NCBI GenBank assembly: GCA_946221045.1
Contig: CAMIIY010000006.1
Span: 1 to 16,213, forward strand
Source of the DNA: an uncultured Oceanospirillaceae bacterium
GTDB taxonomy: Bacteria > Pseudomonadota > Gammaproteobacteria > Pseudomonadales > Balneatricaceae
Direction: 5' to 3'
Length of the DNA: 16,213 nt
The position numbers and the translations under genes are program-made. The notes below the pieces were generated by a model. It was not told the DNA's origin, did not search any database, and saw only the letters and a program-made list of their open reading frames with translations. Positions 14,945 through 16,213 of this stretch are shown here, one piece after another. How positions within the stretch are numbered: the stretch's first letter is position 1; every line of letters begins with the position of its first letter.

Positions 14945-15388
14945 ATGCCTCAGATCACTGGTAGTTGCTTATGCGGGCAGGTGCAATATGCCATCCGGCC
15001 ACCCTATATGGCGTTCCAGAACTGTTTTTGCTCCCGCTGTCGTAAAACCAGCGGCAGTGCCCATGGCAGCAGTATTATTCTGCCGCCTGAGCAGTTCACC
15101 TGGATCAAAGGCGAAAGCGAGGTGGGCCGGTATGAAATAGCCGATGCACAGCATTTCGCCACCAGTTTCTGCACCCGCTGCGTCAGCGCCTTACCCTGGC
15201 TGACACAGTCCGGCACCGCTGTCGTCGTGCCTGCCGGCACGCTGGACGCAGAACCTGAGGCGCTGCCTACCCAGAATATTTTCTGGGCCAGCCACGCAGA
15301 CTGGTATCGATTACCGGACCAACTGCAAACCTTCCCCACCGTACCGGGACGCTCCGAGCCGATACAGATCAAGCGAGAACCTGAATAA
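14945..15388 (+). CDS. GFA family zinc protein (glutathione-dependent formaldehyde-activating-like)
   Basis: The 147-aa protein has the Gfa/DUF636 fold with its zinc cysteines: GSCLCG (C8, C10), NCFCSRCRK (C27, C29, C32) and SFCTRC (C76, C79). The founding member, Gfa, was proposed to speed formation of S-hydroxymethylglutathione, but most members, including this one, have no proven reaction. CAGGAG about 5 nt upstream supports the ATG. The stop codon overlaps the start of the next gene as TAATG, so the two products are probably made together. Confidence 0.9.
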   Translation: MPQITGSCLCGQVQYAIRPPYMAFQNCFCSRCRKTSGSAHGSSIILPPEQFTWIKGESEVGRYEIADAQHFATSFCTRCVSALPWLTQSGTAVVVPAGTLDAEPEALPTQNIFWASHADWYRLPDQLQTFPTVPGRSEPIQIKREPE

Positions 15389-15714
15389 TGTATGCCGTGA
15401 TTTTTGAGGTCTGGGTAAAGCCGGAAGGCAAAGACGAATATCTGCAGATTGCTGCTGAAATGCGGGAGAAAGTTGCTCAAATTGACGGCTTTATTTCTGT
15501 CGAACGTTTTCAGAGCCTCACCGAGGAGGGCAAACTGGTTTCACTCTCTTTCTGGGAATCCGAAGCAGCGATCAAAACCTGGCGGGAACAGATAGATCAC
15601 GGTCGCGCACAAGCCCTAGGGCGCCACCAGTTATTTAAAGATTACCGGCTCAGAGTTACTCAGGTCATGCGGGATTACGGCCCCAACGACAGACGCGAGG
15701 CTCCTAACCCCTAG
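15388..15714 (+). CDS. Antibiotic biosynthesis monooxygenase (ABM) domain protein
   Basis: A 108-aa protein with a single dimeric alpha-beta barrel ABM domain: VIFEVWVKPEGKDEYLQIAAEM, then IDGFISVERFQSL and LVSLSFWESEAAIKTWRE. Related small proteins are cofactor-free quinol monooxygenases (YgiN-like) or heme-degrading enzymes. The order FWESEAAIKTW and a following H in DHGRAQALGRHQLFKDYRLRV match the common stand-alone ABM proteins of proteobacteria. No substrate can be assigned. The start overlaps the GFA stop by one base (TAATG), and its stop overlaps that of the convergent VOC gene as CTAG. Confidence 0.9.
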   Translation: MYAVIFEVWVKPEGKDEYLQIAAEMREKVAQIDGFISVERFQSLTEEGKLVSLSFWESEAAIKTWREQIDHGRAQALGRHQLFKDYRLRVTQVMRDYGPNDRREAPNP

Positions 15715-16100
15715 TCCTGCGCTATATCCAGCCAGAATAACTGCCAGTGATGGCCGTCCGGGTCACTAAAGGTGCGACCATAGCTCAATGCATTATCTGT
15801 TACCGCTCCCACGGTCTCAGCCCCTGCCTGTAAAGCCTGCTCAAACAGACTTTCAACCTGATCACGATTGTCACACTGCAAACTGAGGCTCAGCCCCACA
15901 TGCTGATAGTCAGAGGCAGACTGCTCCCTGACCTGCAGATAGCTGCCCGCCGTGTGCAGCAGCAAATGAACACCTGAATAGTCCATGGCTGTCATCTCTG
16001 CACCGGACAATTGAAAATTGAGCGAGAAGCCGAGTTTCAGATAAAACGCAGCGGCACGGTCTAAAGACTCAACCGGTAGATTCACAAACAATTCAGCCAT
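15711..16100 (-). CDS. VOC-family (glyoxalase/bleomycin resistance-like) protein
   Basis: The 129-aa protein shows the paired beta-alpha-beta-beta-beta modules of the vicinal oxygen chelate superfamily: AELFVNLPVESLDRAAAFYLKLGF opens module one, and HVGLSLSLQC with YGRTFSDPDGHHWQLFWLD make up module two. The first-strand metal-binding His is absent (NLPV), so an intact dioxygenase or glyoxalase I metal site is unlikely. I choose the ATG at 16100, preceded by AGAGATAA, rather than the in-frame 16160, since VOC proteins begin at this strand. Function cannot be assigned beyond superfamily. Its end overlaps the ABM gene end. Confidence 0.88.
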   Translation of the reverse strand: MAELFVNLPVESLDRAAAFYLKLGFSLNFQLSGAEMTAMDYSGVHLLLHTAGSYLQVREQSASDYQHVGLSLSLQCDNRDQVESLFEQALQAGAETVGAVTDNALSYGRTFSDPDGHHWQLFWLDIAQD

Positions 16101-16116
16101 CGTTATCTCTATTGGG

Positions 16117-16145
16117 TTATCAGGAATAAACAGCCTGCTTATACA
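16117..16145 (+). promoter_or_regulatory. Candidate promoter for the right-edge gene
   Basis: TTATCA (16117-16122) and TATACA (16140-16145) are separated by exactly 17 nt on the plus strand. The predicted transcription start, about 16151-16153, coincides with the ATG at 16153. Consensus match is modest. Confidence 0.3.
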
Positions 16146-16152
16146 AAGCGGG

Positions 16153-16213
16153 ATGAACAAAAATCAACCAGATCCGTTTGCAATGGCTTGGCAAAAATCG
16201 CAGGATTTATTAT
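16153..16213 (+). CDS. Possible 5' end of a gene cut by the window edge
   Basis: From ATG 16153 the frame stays open to the last base and encodes MNKNQPDPFAMAWQKSQDLL. The polar start followed by a DPFAMAWQ amphipathic segment looks like a real N-terminus, loosely like PHA synthase or phasin-type proteins, but 20 residues cannot decide a family. There is no Shine-Dalgarno spaced correctly (GCGGG touches the ATG), while a promoter-like pair ends just before it. It is divergent from the VOC gene. Confidence 0.4.
   Translation, partial: MNKNQPDPFAMAWQKSQDLL

Overview
The window looks like chromosomal DNA from an aerobic, Gram-negative gammaproteobacterium, most like the marine Oceanospirillaceae/Marinobacterium-type lineages. 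This placement is inferred from protein character, moderate GC content, a Pseudomonas-like aa3 oxidase cluster and the pssA-msrP-msrQ order; no marker gene was available to fix the taxon. I see no transposase, integrase, phage gene, CRISPR array, tRNA or rRNA.

Positions 1-8550 hold an aa3/caa3-type cytochrome c oxidase locus, read almost entirely from the minus strand: coxB (CuA subunit with a fused cytochrome c domain), coxA, ctaG, coxC, SURF1, a small membrane-anchored protein, ctaA and ctaB. Subunits I-III, the CuB chaperone CtaG, the SURF1 assembly factor and both heme A synthesis enzymes are therefore encoded together. A 70-aa DUF2909-type membrane protein lies on the plus strand between coxC and SURF1, antisense to any through-transcript. 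The SCO/SenC copper chaperone that I would expect after ctaB is absent; a Yip1-family membrane protein and a strong bidirectional terminator close the block. Upstream of coxB is a sigma-S-like promoter followed by a long leader with a 16-nt-arm inverted repeat, a branched interior and a U-run just before the ribosome binding site.

Positions 8725-11445 (minus strand) carry pssA (phosphatidylserine synthase), msrP and msrQ (periplasmic methionine sulfoxide reductase and its heme membrane partner) and a DUF2970 small membrane protein. Positions 11512-13257 carry a class I glutamine amidotransferase-like protein behind a patatin-like phospholipase. An IlvY-type LysR regulator is transcribed divergently from the patatin gene at 13544-14413. 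The 286-nt region between them has three related TTGTGC-type sites, one a perfect palindrome over the presumed patatin transcription start.

Positions 14414-16213 hold small enzymes: a hot-dog thioesterase (minus), a GFA-family zinc protein overlapping an ABM-type monooxygenase (plus), a VOC-family protein (minus) and the first codons of a possible plus-strand gene running off the right edge. Packing is very tight: three convergent gene pairs meet with touching or overlapping stop codons.

The strongest candidates for something undescribed are the structured coxB leader, the oxidase operon interrupted by an antisense gene, and the IlvY-type regulator that faces a patatin/amidotransferase pair instead of ilvC.
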